Source: an uncultured Collinsella sp. (lineage in GTDB: Bacteria; Actinomycetota; Coriobacteriia; Coriobacteriales; Coriobacteriaceae). From it: a stretch of DNA of 60,162 bases. Location of the stretch: contig CAJKFS010000010.1 in NCBI GenBank assembly GCA_905199225.1, positions 1 to 60,162 on the forward strand, given 5' to 3'. Each line of letters opens with the position of its first letter. Position 1 is the stretch's first letter. Under the pieces are notes generated by a model. It was given only the letters and a program-made list of their open reading frames with translations, was not told the DNA's origin and did no database searches. Below are positions 8,042-16,138 of this stretch, one piece after another. A program made the position numbers and the translations under genes.

Positions 8042-8254
8042 CTATTCCTCCTCGTATGTCATCCGAGCCATCTCTTCAAGGGACACGCCAAGAGCGTCCG
8101 CTATCGCCTTAGCTTTACCAAGTGTTGGCTCTTTTGCCCTTCCGCTCAAAAGGGCAGAAACGGTCGATCTAGGGGAACCAATAGCGCGAGCAAGCTCAGC
8201 TGGAGTCATTCCCTGTTCCTCTAAGTAATGTGCGAGAACAAACCGGTACTCCAT
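8042..8254 (-). CDS. CI-like XRE-family repressor
   Basis: Predicted 70-aa protein that is essentially one XRE helix-turn-helix domain: MTPAELARAIGSPRSTVSAL then GKAKAIADALGVSLEEM. GGGGAGG precedes the ATG. It is divergently transcribed from a Cro-like gene across three 16-bp operators. It lacks the C-terminal dimerisation/protease domain of classical CI, so induction may depend on another protein. Confidence 0.8.
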   Translation of the reverse strand: MEYRFVLAHYLEEQGMTPAELARAIGSPRSTVSALLSGRAKEPTLGKAKAIADALGVSLEEMARMTYEEE

Positions 8255-8284
8255 GGCCTCCCCTTACAGTCCAAATATTTACAC

Positions 8285-8345
8285 GTACAAAGTATTGCAC
8301 GGTGTAAAACTTTGTACAATACTGTAGGAGTACAAAGTTTTGTAC
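8285..8345. promoter_or_regulatory. Lysis-lysogeny operators: three 16-bp GTACAAA palindromes
   Basis: Three related 16-bp sites lie between the divergent regulators: 8285-8300 (GTACAAAGTATTGCAC), 8302-8317 (GTGTAAAACTTTGTAC) and 8330-8345 (GTACAAAGTTTTGTAC). The third is a perfect GTACAAA-2-TTTGTAC palindrome. Spacing and position fit cooperative binding sites of CI- and Cro-like proteins over the two divergent promoters. Confidence 0.8.
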
Positions 8346-8361
8346 GTGAGAAAGGAGAAGC

Positions 8362-8565
8362 ATGAACCTGTCGGAGAAGGTCAACGAGTACGCCGAAACG
8401 AATGGTGTTACACGTGACGCGCTGGCAGACAGTCTCGGTATGAGCCGATCTTCGTTCTTTAACAAAGTTCGAGGCTCGTACGAGTTCAGCCTGTCTGAAG
8501 CCTACGCGCTATCTCGCATCCTCGGCGTTTCGTTGGACGAGCTGCATGAGCTAGCGGTGGCCTAA
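8362..8565 (+). CDS. Cro-like XRE-family regulator
   Basis: Predicted 67-aa helix-turn-helix protein (GVTRDALADSLGMSRSSFFN, then LSEAYALSRILGVSLDEL). AAAGGAG precedes the ATG. It is the first gene of the rightward early operon and faces the CI-like gene. Its stop overlaps the next start. Confidence 0.78.
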   Translation: MNLSEKVNEYAETNGVTRDALADSLGMSRSSFFNKVRGSYEFSLSEAYALSRILGVSLDELHELAVA

Positions 8566-8696
8566 TGAGCGACGAGAAGCAACAGGAGCAGCGTCAGAAG
8601 ACGGCCCGCGAAGTTGCCTTTGACGGCATGTGCTCGACGATCCGCCAAGCATATCGCGAGTGGGAACGCCAGCAGAAGGGAGAAGCGAAGGCGTGA
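8565..8696 (+). CDS. Small phage early protein (43 aa)
   Basis: The ATG overlaps the stop of the Cro-like gene (TAATG). The 43-residue charged product begins MSDEKQQEQRQKTAREVAFD and looks helical. No family recognised; supported mainly by tight gene packing. Confidence 0.5.
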   Translation: MSDEKQQEQRQKTAREVAFDGMCSTIRQAYREWERQQKGEAKA

Positions 8697-9055
8697 AGCA
8701 GTGGTCTACACGTGAACTCAGATACCTCGAAGAGCACGCCGGAGACGGCGCCAAGCAGGTAGCCAAGGACCTCGGGCGCTCCATCGACTCAGTGAAGCAT
8801 ATGGCGCGGAAGTGCGGACTCTCACTCCGCAAGCGCAGGCAGTGCCCCCGCTGCGGCCAATGGACGTTCCGACCGCTCAACAGGGTCAACGGCTGGTGCA
8901 TCGAGTGCACGAAGGAGCTTCACATGGCAGACCTCGCCGAGCAGGCCAACGCGATGAAGGAGGAGGCGATCAGGGAGAAGAGGAATGGCAGGCAGCGCCA
9001 GCGCTACTACAGCCAGAAGAGCAGGGCGAAAAAAGCGGCAAAAAAGAGGCCCTAA
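8693..9055 (+). CDS. Phage HTH/zinc-ribbon protein
   Basis: Predicted 120-aa basic protein from a GTG start that overlaps the previous stop. An N-terminal helix-turn-helix (TRELRYLEEHAGDGAKQVAK, then DLGRSIDSVKHMARKCGLS) resembles phage SANT/Myb-like or homeodomain-like DNA-binding modules. It is followed by a four-cysteine ribbon (CPRCGQW, CIEC) and a Lys/Arg-rich tail. It probably binds DNA early in the lytic cycle. Confidence 0.7.
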   Translation: MKQWSTRELRYLEEHAGDGAKQVAKDLGRSIDSVKHMARKCGLSLRKRRQCPRCGQWTFRPLNRVNGWCIECTKELHMADLAEQANAMKEEAIREKRNGRQRQRYYSQKSRAKKAAKKRP

Positions 9056-9102
9056 AAAGCGCCCTAGCAATGACCTGCGAAAACACCGAAAGGAGAACGG
9101 AA

Positions 9103-9387
9103 ATGCAGACAAAAAAGAAAGCGAGCGCCCCCAGCTTCCACACATCGGGCACCCGCTATGTAGCCGCCTCGAAAGAGGCTGCGACCATCATACCATTCGA
9201 GGGCAAGCGCCCGACGGCGCAGGAGCAGCTTGAGCGCTCCCAGTTCAGGGCGGGTGTCATGGTCGGCTTCCTCGCGGCCCTCATGATCTTCCTCGCCGTG
9301 CTCTGGCTCTGGGTCATCCCCACTATGGACCAGGCCGTGGCCGACGCCCAGCGCGCCGTGGGAACCATGGCGGTGCTCAATGCGTAA
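9103..9387 (+). CDS. Phage single-pass membrane protein
   Basis: Predicted 94-aa protein with one clear membrane helix (about residues 54-74, VGFLAALMIFLAVLWLWVIP). The basic N-terminal part is likely cytoplasmic. AAAGGAG precedes the ATG at 9103. Function unknown; the early position would fit superinfection exclusion, but this is a guess. Confidence 0.65.
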   Translation: MQTKKKASAPSFHTSGTRYVAASKEAATIIPFEGKRPTAQEQLERSQFRAGVMVGFLAALMIFLAVLWLWVIPTMDQAVADAQRAVGTMAVLNA

Positions 9388-9715
9388 CGACGAGAGATAC
9401 CGCCCCAAGCCGCAGAGCAACCAGCTTGAGATCTTCGGCCTGGGCATGGCTGGCGAGCAGGACGTTGCCGAGGCCAAGAAGTGGATCGAGGCCAACCCCG
9501 AGGCGTGGCAGTTCATGCTCTCCAACGCCCGCCGTCTCAAGGAGAAGGGCTACGTGTCGATCAACTACCTGGTGAACATGGTGCGCAACGAGCTGCACGT
9601 TGGCTGCAAGAACGGCATAGCCCCCGCCCTTGCCCGAATCATGGAGGCGCGATACCCGGAGCTGCGCGGAGCCTTCAACAAGCACCGCAGCCAGAGCGAT
9701 GGGTTCAGCGAATGA
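9380..9715 (+). CDS. Conserved phage protein, unknown function
   Basis: Predicted 111-aa protein whose ATG overlaps the previous stop. It contains AKKWIEANPEAWQFMLSNAR and a central GYVSINYLVNMVRNELHVG, a pattern typical of small helical proteins in replication modules of Gram-positive phages. It sits immediately before the RusA-like gene. Confidence 0.65.
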   Translation: MRNDERYRPKPQSNQLEIFGLGMAGEQDVAEAKKWIEANPEAWQFMLSNARRLKEKGYVSINYLVNMVRNELHVGCKNGIAPALARIMEARYPELRGAFNKHRSQSDGFSE

Positions 9716-10173
9716 GCTGGCGGCGAACCCTTGCGGCCACGGCGCACATCACCATGCACCCCGCCCAGCTTGTCGGAAAGCAGCGCCCCATGACCGACTA
9801 CCGCAACCACCGCACCTACACGCCGACCAAGACGCTCAAGGCCGAGAAGGCCATCAAGGACGCGTTCCGCGCGGCATACGGCGAGACCTTCGCCAACCAC
9901 GACGGCCCGGTCGTGATGCGGATCTCGACCACCAGGCCGCTCGCGAAGAGCAACCCGAAGTACTGGGAGGGCCGCGCCGACCTCGGCAAGCCCGACTGGG
10001 ACAACCTCGGCAAGCTCGCCTGCGACGCGCTCAACGGGATCGCCTTCAAGGACGATTCGCAGGTCGACATGGGAGCCGTCACCAAGCGCCCGAGGTCGCC
10101 ATACGGCACCAAACCACGCATAGACATCTACATCGAGCACTTCGTCGAGGAGTACGTAAAGGAGAAGAAATGA
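9712..10173 (+). CDS. rusA: RusA-family Holliday junction resolvase
   Basis: Predicted 153-aa endonuclease that cleaves four-way DNA junctions. The acidic active-site region is clear: GRADLGKPDWDNLGKLACDA followed by IAFKDDSQV, matching the conserved aspartates of RusA. The start overlaps the previous stop. It works with the ERF annealing protein and SSB encoded downstream in recombination-dependent replication. Confidence 0.88.
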   Translation: MSWRRTLAATAHITMHPAQLVGKQRPMTDYRNHRTYTPTKTLKAEKAIKDAFRAAYGETFANHDGPVVMRISTTRPLAKSNPKYWEGRADLGKPDWDNLGKLACDALNGIAFKDDSQVDMGAVTKRPRSPYGTKPRIDIYIEHFVEEYVKEKK

Positions 10174-10487
10174 ACGCCAAATACTTCGAAGAGAACGGCT
10201 TTGAGGACTTCCACGGGACCAAGTTCCACAAAGCAGTGCTCGACCACGCCGCCTGCATCGCGAACAACCTCATGTTCGACGCCACGCATCCTGACAACAA
10301 CGACGGCGAGACGGCGGCAAACGCCTACCACGTGATGATCGCGCTTTGCGAGGCCGGGCTTTCCAGGATCGACGAGAAGTGCGTCGCCAAGAGCCGCGAG
10401 TTCATCGCCGACAAGATCAAGCCCGTCAGCGAGGAAGAGCGCGAGTTCGGTCGCGCGTTCCTTGCCGCCGTTCTCGGCATCAAATAG
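10170..10487 (+). CDS. Phage protein, unknown function
   Basis: Predicted 105-aa acidic protein beginning MNAKYFEENGFEDFHGTKFH; mainly helical, no recognised motif. The start overlaps the RusA stop, so it is translationally coupled in the recombination module. Confidence 0.55.
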   Translation: MNAKYFEENGFEDFHGTKFHKAVLDHAACIANNLMFDATHPDNNDGETAANAYHVMIALCEAGLSRIDEKCVAKSREFIADKIKPVSEEEREFGRAFLAAVLGIK

Positions 10488-10498
10488 GAGGTAACGAC

Positions 10499-10702
10499 AT
10501 GATCAACGAAGCCACCATCCAGGCGCAGTTCAAGCAGGCCACCGTGAAGGGCAGCGTTGCGACCCTGCAATTCGAGATCCTGACCGACAACGCCGACGCC
10601 TTCCGCATCATCAAGCAGAGCGGCAAGACGGTTTTGCTCACCGTGGCCGAGCAGCAGCAGGCCATGGACTTCGACGACGAGACGGGCGAGATCTATGGCT
10701 AA
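10499..10702 (+). CDS. Small phage recombination-module protein
   Basis: Predicted 67-aa protein preceded by AGGAGG. It contains a compact alternating pattern (GSVATLQFEILTDNADAFRI). The gene overlaps the DUF1351-like gene by 8 bases. Possibly an accessory of the ERF recombination system; not recognised. Confidence 0.55.
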   Translation: MINEATIQAQFKQATVKGSVATLQFEILTDNADAFRIIKQSGKTVLLTVAEQQQAMDFDDETGEIYG

Positions 10703-11672
10703 GGAAACCGAACCGCAGCAGGTCGAGGCCGAGGTCATCGAAACCGAGGCCACCACGCTTGAGGTCACGTACACCGAGGCCACCATCGCTTCGAACATGG
10801 ACGCGTTGGAGGCCCACGTGAAGAAGGTCGTCGCCGACTACGAGGGCGCCACCTACGACCTCACGAGCGCCCAGGCCATCAAGGATGCCAAGCACGACCG
10901 CAGCTACCTCAACGGCATCAAGAAGGAGATCGACGAGCGCCGCAAGGCCGTGAAGCGCGAGTACAACAAGCCGCTCGACGCATTCGAGAGGCGCTGCAAG
11001 CAGATCACGGCCATCATCGACGAGTCAACCGACGCCATCAAGGCGCAGCTCGACGAGGCCGAGCAGACGCGCAAGGACGCGCTCTACTCACGCCTACAGC
11101 AGCACTACGAGGAGTTCGCGGGACTGCTCGCGCCGGTCGTCCCCTACGAGCGCCTGCATGAGCCGCAGTGGCTCAACAAGACCTTCGGCGAGATCAAGGC
11201 GCAGCAGGCGCTTGAGGCAAAGGTGTCCGACGTGGCCCGGGACTGGGAAACGCTCAAGGCCCAGCAGGAGGCGATGCCGCACTACGCCGACGCGGAGCGC
11301 GAATTCTTCCGCACGCTCGACCTCGGAGCCGCCTTGAACGCGGCGCGTTTGGCCGACGAGGAAGACCAGCGCATCGCCGAGTTGAAGGCGGCCATGGCGC
11401 CAGAACCCGAACCGGAACCGATGCCGGAACCAGAGCCTGAGCCGGTCGAGATCCCCGAGCCTGAGCCGATGCCCGCGCCAGCGCCAATGCCCGCCCCCAT
11501 GCCGGCACCCATGCCAGCACCGGTCGCGGAGCCTTTGGAGGCGTGGACGGTCGAGGTGCCGAGCGCCACGCGATGGCAGATGCAGGCGCTCGCATCCGTA
11601 CTCAAGGCGCAGGGAATCACTGGAAGCATCCGCCGGGGCACGCCAGCCCAGGTGGCGGCGAGGATGGAGTAG
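10695..11672 (+). CDS. DUF1351-like phage protein with proline-rich linker
   Basis: Predicted 325-aa protein. Residues about 25-150 are helical and resemble the DUF1351 family found next to phage recombinases (YEGATYDLTSAQAIKDAKHD, then KEIDERRKAVKREYNKPLDA). Residues about 236-280 are a low-complexity linker of EPEPEP and MPAPAP repeats. A C-terminal segment (ATRWQMQALASVLKAQGITG) may be a small binding domain. Next to ERF, a recombination role is likely. Confidence 0.7.
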   Translation: MAKETEPQQVEAEVIETEATTLEVTYTEATIASNMDALEAHVKKVVADYEGATYDLTSAQAIKDAKHDRSYLNGIKKEIDERRKAVKREYNKPLDAFERRCKQITAIIDESTDAIKAQLDEAEQTRKDALYSRLQQHYEEFAGLLAPVVPYERLHEPQWLNKTFGEIKAQQALEAKVSDVARDWETLKAQQEAMPHYADAEREFFRTLDLGAALNAARLADEEDQRIAELKAAMAPEPEPEPMPEPEPEPVEIPEPEPMPAPAPMPAPMPAPMPAPVAEPLEAWTVEVPSATRWQMQALASVLKAQGITGSIRRGTPAQVAARME

Positions 11673-11675
11673 ACG

Positions 11676-12245
11676 ATGGCAGAAGACAAGCACATGACGC
11701 TGGCCGAGGCCGTGGCCCAGGTGCAGCGATCCGTAGTTGTGCCTAAAGCACGCTACAACGCCCACGGCAACTTCTACTACCGCTCGATGGAGGACATCGT
11801 GGCGGCGCTCAAGGAGCCGTGCAAGGAGGCGGGCATAGCCTTCACGCTCAACGACAGCATCGTGCAGATCGGCGAGCGCTACTACGTCGAGGCCACGTGC
11901 CGCCTGTTCTTCGAGGACGGCCACGGCGATCCCATGGACGTGACGGCCTACGCCCGCGAGCCTTTGAGCCAGAAGGGAATGAACGAGGCGCAGGTCACTG
12001 GCAGCGCATCCAGCTATGCCAGAAAGTACGCGCTTTGCGGCGCGTTCGACATCGACGGCACCTCAGACCCCGACACGCTCATGGGAACCGAGAAGTCCGC
12101 CGAGAAGGAGCCGCCAGAGTTCGGCCAGTTCATCGCCAAGTGCAAGAGCTGCGGCACCTCCTACGTCTTCGAGAGCCGCCAGCAGTACGAGCAGTTCAAG
12201 GCGAACCCCGGGTGCTGCCCGTCCCCCGCATGGCAGGTCGTGTAG
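11676..12245 (+). CDS. erf: ERF-family single-strand annealing protein
   Basis: Predicted 189-aa recombinase. The ERF core is visible in VVVPKARYNAHGNFYYRSME, DIVAALKEPCKEAGIAF and the signature SASSYARKYALCGAFDIDGT. A C-terminal zinc-ribbon-like part (CKSCGTSYVF ... CC) may assist DNA or protein binding. It pairs complementary strands during phage recombination and is encoded with SSB and RusA. Confidence 0.88.
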   Translation: MAEDKHMTLAEAVAQVQRSVVVPKARYNAHGNFYYRSMEDIVAALKEPCKEAGIAFTLNDSIVQIGERYYVEATCRLFFEDGHGDPMDVTAYAREPLSQKGMNEAQVTGSASSYARKYALCGAFDIDGTSDPDTLMGTEKSAEKEPPEFGQFIAKCKSCGTSYVFESRQQYEQFKANPGCCPSPAWQVV

Positions 12246-12248
12246 GCC

Positions 12249-12596
12249 ATGCAAGACCTCTACGCCGAGCGCATGCAGCTCTTCGACAGGCTCATGGACG
12301 AGCTTCAGGCGCTGCGCAACAGCGGAAGCCAGTACGCCGAGAACGAGGCCGAGTACCGCAAGGCGCTGCGCATCGCGATCCTTGAGGAGAGATCCAAGGG
12401 AACGCCCGTGACGGTGATAAGCGACCTCTGCCGAGGCCGGGAGGACATAGCCGAGCTGAAGCAGCGCAGGGACTGCTCCGAAGCGCTCTACAAGGCGAGC
12501 CAAGAGGCGATAAACGTGTACAAGCTCAAGATCCGAACCGTCGACGAGGACATAAAGCGCACCTGGTCCAACGGGACGGGCGAAGGGAGTTACTAA
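12249..12596 (+). CDS. Helical phage protein, unknown function
   Basis: Predicted 115-aa protein, mostly helical and charged, placed between ERF and SSB with only a few bases on either side. No motif recognised. An HTH-like stretch (GTPVTVISDLCRGREDIAEL) is possible. Confidence 0.55.
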   Translation: MQDLYAERMQLFDRLMDELQALRNSGSQYAENEAEYRKALRIAILEERSKGTPVTVISDLCRGREDIAELKQRRDCSEALYKASQEAINVYKLKIRTVDEDIKRTWSNGTGEGSY

Positions 12597-13160
12597 ATGT
12601 CGATCAACCGAGTGAACATCAGCGGCAACTTGACCCGCGACCCCGAGCTGCGGGCTACCCAGGGCGGCATGCAGGTTCTGGGCTTCGGCGTGGCCGTCAA
12701 CGACCGCCGCCGCAACCAGCAAACCGGCGAGTGGGAGGACTACCCGAACTTCGTGGACTGCACGATGTTCGGCAACCGCGCCGAGAGCATGGGCCGCATC
12801 CTGCACAAGGGCATGAAGGTGGCCATCGAGGGCAAGCTGCGCTATTCGAGCTGGGACAAGGACGGCCAGCGCCGATCCAAGCTTGAGGTGATCGCGAACG
12901 AGATCGAGCTCATGAGCCAGAAGCAGGGCCAGCAAGCGCCGCAGGGATACCAGCAGCAGTACGCGCCGCAGCCCGCCCCGCAGGCGGCGCCCCAGCAGTG
13001 GAACGCGCAGCAGGCCTACCAGCAAGCCCCGGCGGCACCGCAGGGCTACCAGCAGGCGCCCGCCCAGTACGCGCCGCAGCCCGCCCCGCAGGTGGCGCCC
13101 CAGCAAGCGCCCATGCCGCCCGCTCAGGAAAGCCTGTACGACGGCGACATCCCGTTTTAG
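12597..13160 (+). CDS. ssb: Single-stranded DNA-binding protein
   Basis: Predicted 187-aa SSB. The OB fold covers about residues 1-105 (MSINRVNISGNLTRDPELRA, VAVNDRR, NFVDCTMFGNRAE). A glutamine/proline-rich linker with repeated QQAPQGYQQ and QYAPQPAPQ units follows, and the protein ends in the acidic tip DGDIPF that recruits partner proteins. It protects ssDNA in phage replication and recombination. Confidence 0.95.
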   Translation: MSINRVNISGNLTRDPELRATQGGMQVLGFGVAVNDRRRNQQTGEWEDYPNFVDCTMFGNRAESMGRILHKGMKVAIEGKLRYSSWDKDGQRRSKLEVIANEIELMSQKQGQQAPQGYQQQYAPQPAPQAAPQQWNAQQAYQQAPAAPQGYQQAPAQYAPQPAPQVAPQQAPMPPAQESLYDGDIPF

Positions 13161-13173
13161 GGGCGATGGCGGC

Positions 13174-13824
13174 ATGCAGGTACTGGACTCGCTCATAGAC
13201 GGGCCGCTTAGGCTGCACAACCGCAGGGAGGGCGACGAGCTTATCGGCATGATCGTCCGGTACCTGCGAACTGGCGAGCAGCCCGAGCCTCGGACGGACG
13301 CCCAAGAGGCCGTGCTGTTCGCCGTGCAGCCAGTCATGGAGACCTCGCGCAAGCGCATCGTGGCGGGAGGATCTGGCGGCAAAGCGGCAAGCAAACCCGA
13401 GAGCAAACGGGCAAGCGAAACGGGAAGCAAACCGCCAAGCAAAAGCGGAAGCAAAACGCAGAGCAAAGCGGCAAGCAACGATGCAAGCAAACCCGAGAGC
13501 AAACGGGCAAGCGAAGAGGAAGAGGAAGAGGAGTTAGGAAAAGGGATTAAGGAGAGAGGGAAAGCGACGCGTTTCCGCGCCCCCTCTCCCGCCGAGGTCG
13601 CCGAATACGCCCAGCAGTTCGCTGCGGACAAGGGCCTCGACCTCACCGCCCTCGACTTCGACCCCGAGCGCTTCGTCGACTTCTACGCCCAGAAGGGCTG
13701 GATGGTCGGGCGATCGCACATGAAGGACTGGAAGGCAACGGTGCGCAACTGGCTGCGCACCTCGAAGCCCAGGAACGGCAGCGCGAAGGAGGTGCCAGAC
13801 GATGGATTTTCGGCCTACGACTGA
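13174..13824 (+). CDS. Phage replisome organizer-like protein with Ser/Lys repeats
   Basis: Predicted 216-aa protein. The N-terminus is helical, the middle (about 68-120) is a low-complexity run of SKPESKRASE/GSK units encoded by near-identical nucleotide repeats at 13380-13513. The C-terminal part (PSPAEVAEYAQQFAADKGLD, then WKATVRNWLRTSKP) resembles the DnaT/DnaD-like tail of phage replication proteins. The gene overlaps the DnaC-like ATPase, which supports helicase loading as its role. Confidence 0.7.
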   Translation: MQVLDSLIDGPLRLHNRREGDELIGMIVRYLRTGEQPEPRTDAQEAVLFAVQPVMETSRKRIVAGGSGGKAASKPESKRASETGSKPPSKSGSKTQSKAASNDASKPESKRASEEEEEEELGKGIKERGKATRFRAPSPAEVAEYAQQFAADKGLDLTALDFDPERFVDFYAQKGWMVGRSHMKDWKATVRNWLRTSKPRNGSAKEVPDDGFSAYD

Positions 13825-14515
13825 GTGCCCGCACTGCGGCGCGACTCTCAAGGCCCGCACCACGCGGCTCGCTGGGCGGACGCTGTTCTGCGGCTACGAG
13901 CAGTGCGGCTGCGCGGGCGCCGAGGCCGAGCGCGAGAAGGAGCGCCAGGCCGAGGCTGAGGCGGCTCGCAAGGCCGTGCTCGACAAGGCCATGCACGACT
14001 GGAAGCGGGCGGGCGTGCCCGATCGCTACGTGAGCCTCGACCACCCGTTGGCTGAGGAGATCGCCGAATGCATGAAGCGCGGCCAGTGGGTGTACCTCTG
14101 GGGAGACGTCGGAACTCACAAGACCACCTGCGCCGCAGCCGTGGCGAAGCGCCTGGCCGGCGGCAAGCGGTCGGTGCTCATGGCGCCGATGTACCGCATC
14201 CTCGACGAGATTCAGCGCAGCTTCCACGACGGCGGCGACCCGCTCAAGCGCTATGCCGAGGTGCGCTACCTGATCGTGGACGACCTGGGCAAGCGCAGGC
14301 CGACGGGCTTCGTGCTCGACAGCCTGTTCAGCCTGATCGACCAGCGCTACTCGGCGATGCTGCCCACGCTGGTGACCACGCAGTACAAGCCAAGCGACCT
14401 CGTGCGCAGGCTTGCCGAGCAGGGAGACCCCGACACCGCGAAGGCAATAGTGTCGCGGCTGAGAGGCGGCGCGAGGGTCGAGCACTTCGATGGCCCGGAC
14501 GGGAGGCTGCAATGA
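13802..14515 (+). CDS. DnaC/IstB-like helicase-loader ATPase
   Basis: Predicted 237-aa AAA+ protein. A zinc-finger-like N-terminus (CPHCGA ... CGYEQCGC) precedes a charged helix and the ATPase core: Walker A-like WGDVGTHKTT, Walker B RYLIVDDLG and a later TLVTTQYKPSDL sensor region. The Walker A has His where Gly is usual before Lys. It likely loads the host or phage helicase at the phage origin. Confidence 0.82.
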   Translation: MDFRPTTECPHCGATLKARTTRLAGRTLFCGYEQCGCAGAEAEREKERQAEAEAARKAVLDKAMHDWKRAGVPDRYVSLDHPLAEEIAECMKRGQWVYLWGDVGTHKTTCAAAVAKRLAGGKRSVLMAPMYRILDEIQRSFHDGGDPLKRYAEVRYLIVDDLGKRRPTGFVLDSLFSLIDQRYSAMLPTLVTTQYKPSDLVRRLAEQGDPDTAKAIVSRLRGGARVEHFDGPDGRLQ

Positions 14516-14967
14516 TCCTCGATGCGGGGGTGCTTCGCGGCTACCCCAAGGAGCGAGCCGAGCTTTACGGCAAGCCTCACCTGGGGGCGCACTACACCCA
14601 CGGAAAGGCCTACGAGGCGCTTTCGCCACGATGCTGCGTCTGCGGCAGGCGTGCCGGAAGCGTGCACCACGTGGCGCACCGGTCTTGGGGCGAGACGTTC
14701 CGCCTGGTCACGCCGTGCGGCGCCTGGGACTTGCGAAGCCCGCTGTTCTGCCTCTGCGGCAGCGGGACGACCGGGTGCCACGACAAGTTCCACGGCGGGG
14801 CGCGGCTCAAGGCTGAGTGGCGCTGGCGGCATCCGGTCTACGAGGAGGCCTGGTGGACGGGCCAGCTGTTGCAGGTCTACGAGCCGCACAGCCCTGGCCT
14901 CTACGAATACGGATATTGGCTGATCACAGACCGTGACGGCAACGAGATGATACGGGAAGGGATATGA
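14512..14967 (+). CDS. HNH-like zinc nuclease
   Basis: Predicted 151-aa protein whose start overlaps the previous stop. The centre shows zinc-binding and HNH-like features: CCVCGRRAGSVHHVAHRSWG, later FCLCGSGTTGCHDKFHGG. This suggests a small endonuclease of phage replication modules. Catalysis is not certain because the ββα motif is divergent. Confidence 0.6.
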   Translation: MILDAGVLRGYPKERAELYGKPHLGAHYTHGKAYEALSPRCCVCGRRAGSVHHVAHRSWGETFRLVTPCGAWDLRSPLFCLCGSGTTGCHDKFHGGARLKAEWRWRHPVYEEAWWTGQLLQVYEPHSPGLYEYGYWLITDRDGNEMIREGI

Positions 14968-14970
14968 CCC

Positions 14971-15366
14971 ATGGAAATCAAGACATGCGAGCAGTACGTG
15001 CTCGATCAGCTGGAGCAGGCGCGGGCGGAGCGCGATTGGCTGCGCGGCAAGCTTGAGCAGGCGCAGGACGAGGCAGAGGAGCTGCGCGGCAAGCTCATGG
15101 AGCGCGGCGAGCGCGATGCCTCGAAGGTCGAGCAGGCCATCCGCAAGGAGGGCCGCCGTAAGCTCTACCGCGACGGCAGCGGCTACCGCACGAGCGTGGA
15201 CGACGGCGGCAAGCTCATTCCGTTCTCTGACTGGTGCATCGAGCACGTCGGCTACTCAAGCCTGCGCTGCGGCATGACCAAGAGCGAGTTCATCGCCTAT
15301 TTCGAGCCAGAGTTCCGAGAGGAGTACGACGAGCTGGTCAACGAGTGGAAGGCGGGCCAGGAATGA
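14971..15366 (+). CDS. Coiled-coil phage protein
   Basis: Predicted 131-aa protein with a coiled-coil N-terminal half (LEQARAERDWLRGKLEQAQD) and a globular C-terminal half (SDWCIEHVGYSSLRCGMTKS). No family recognised; tight operon position supports it as real. Confidence 0.6.
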   Translation: MEIKTCEQYVLDQLEQARAERDWLRGKLEQAQDEAEELRGKLMERGERDASKVEQAIRKEGRRKLYRDGSGYRTSVDDGGKLIPFSDWCIEHVGYSSLRCGMTKSEFIAYFEPEFREEYDELVNEWKAGQE

Positions 15367-15578
15367 TAGGGATCTACGAGCGCTCGCTTTGCCAGAGCTA
15401 TGCGAGCGCCTACAGGGCTGGCATCAAGATCGGCGAGGCCGAGACGCGAGAGGACGCGCTGAAGCAGGTCGAGGCCATGACCGAGGACAGCTACCAGTGC
15501 TTCGCCGTCGACGATGACGGCACGTGCATCGACCTGACGGGCACGTTCCCCGGATGCCTCGCGGGGGTGGTGAAATGA
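15363..15578 (+). CDS. Small phage protein
   Basis: Predicted 71-aa protein with ATG overlapping the previous stop. It has a helical start (YERSLCQSYASAYRAGIKIG) and a short beta-rich tail. Unknown function. Confidence 0.5.
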   Translation: MIGIYERSLCQSYASAYRAGIKIGEAETREDALKQVEAMTEDSYQCFAVDDDGTCIDLTGTFPGCLAGVVK

Positions 15579-15784
15579 GCTGTTACATCATCGAACTGGC
15601 CGATTGCGCACTGACACCGTACGCAATCGAAACGGAGAGTGGCACGGAATACGGATGGGGCTTGATGCCGAAGAGGAAGGTTGACCTCGACGAGCTTTTG
15701 AGAGTCGCCGACGAGTGCGACGCAGCCGACGTGGGCGGCGTGACCGACTGGGCTGCGCGAATCAGGAAGGCGGTGGGCGAATGA
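15575..15784 (+). CDS. Small phage protein
   Basis: Predicted 69-aa acidic protein beginning MSCYIIELADCALTPYAIET, coupled to the previous and next genes by ATGA overlaps. Unknown function. Confidence 0.5.
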   Translation: MSCYIIELADCALTPYAIETESGTEYGWGLMPKRKVDLDELLRVADECDAADVGGVTDWAARIRKAVGE

Positions 15785-16110
15785 GCGCCAAAACAACCGA
15801 GCTGAAGCCGTGCCCGTTCTGCGGAAGCGGGAACGTGCGCTATAAGGAAGCCGAGCACGCCGTCGTATGCGCACGCTGCAAGGCCAGGGGAAGCATCGCT
15901 CCGGACGAGGAGATGGCTATACGCATGTGGGACGAGCGAGCGGGCGAACTGAAGCCCGACAGCTGGGAGAAGCTGGAAGAGGACGCGAATCTCGGCTGCC
16001 GCGATTATTGCGAGAAACATCGTCTCGAAGAATGCGATTACAACATGCGCGTGCACATGCTCGACCGCGCCAAGAAGCTCGCGGGCATCGAAGAGGAGGC
16101 GCAGCGATGA
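15781..16110 (+). CDS. Lar-like zinc-finger protein
   Basis: Predicted 109-aa protein. The N-terminus ELKPCPFCGSGNVRYKE ... VVCARCKARG matches the Lar-type (restriction alleviation) two-CxxC ribbon common in phages. The rest is helical and charged. It may counter host restriction, but many such proteins are uncharacterised. An 11-codon frame (16107-16142) bridges it to the next gene and is probably not a true gene. Confidence 0.65.
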   Translation: MSAKTTELKPCPFCGSGNVRYKEAEHAVVCARCKARGSIAPDEEMAIRMWDERAGELKPDSWEKLEEDANLGCRDYCEKHRLEECDYNMRVHMLDRAKKLAGIEEEAQR

Positions 16111-16138
16111 GCAAGCGAAGAGGAACGAGGCGCCTACG

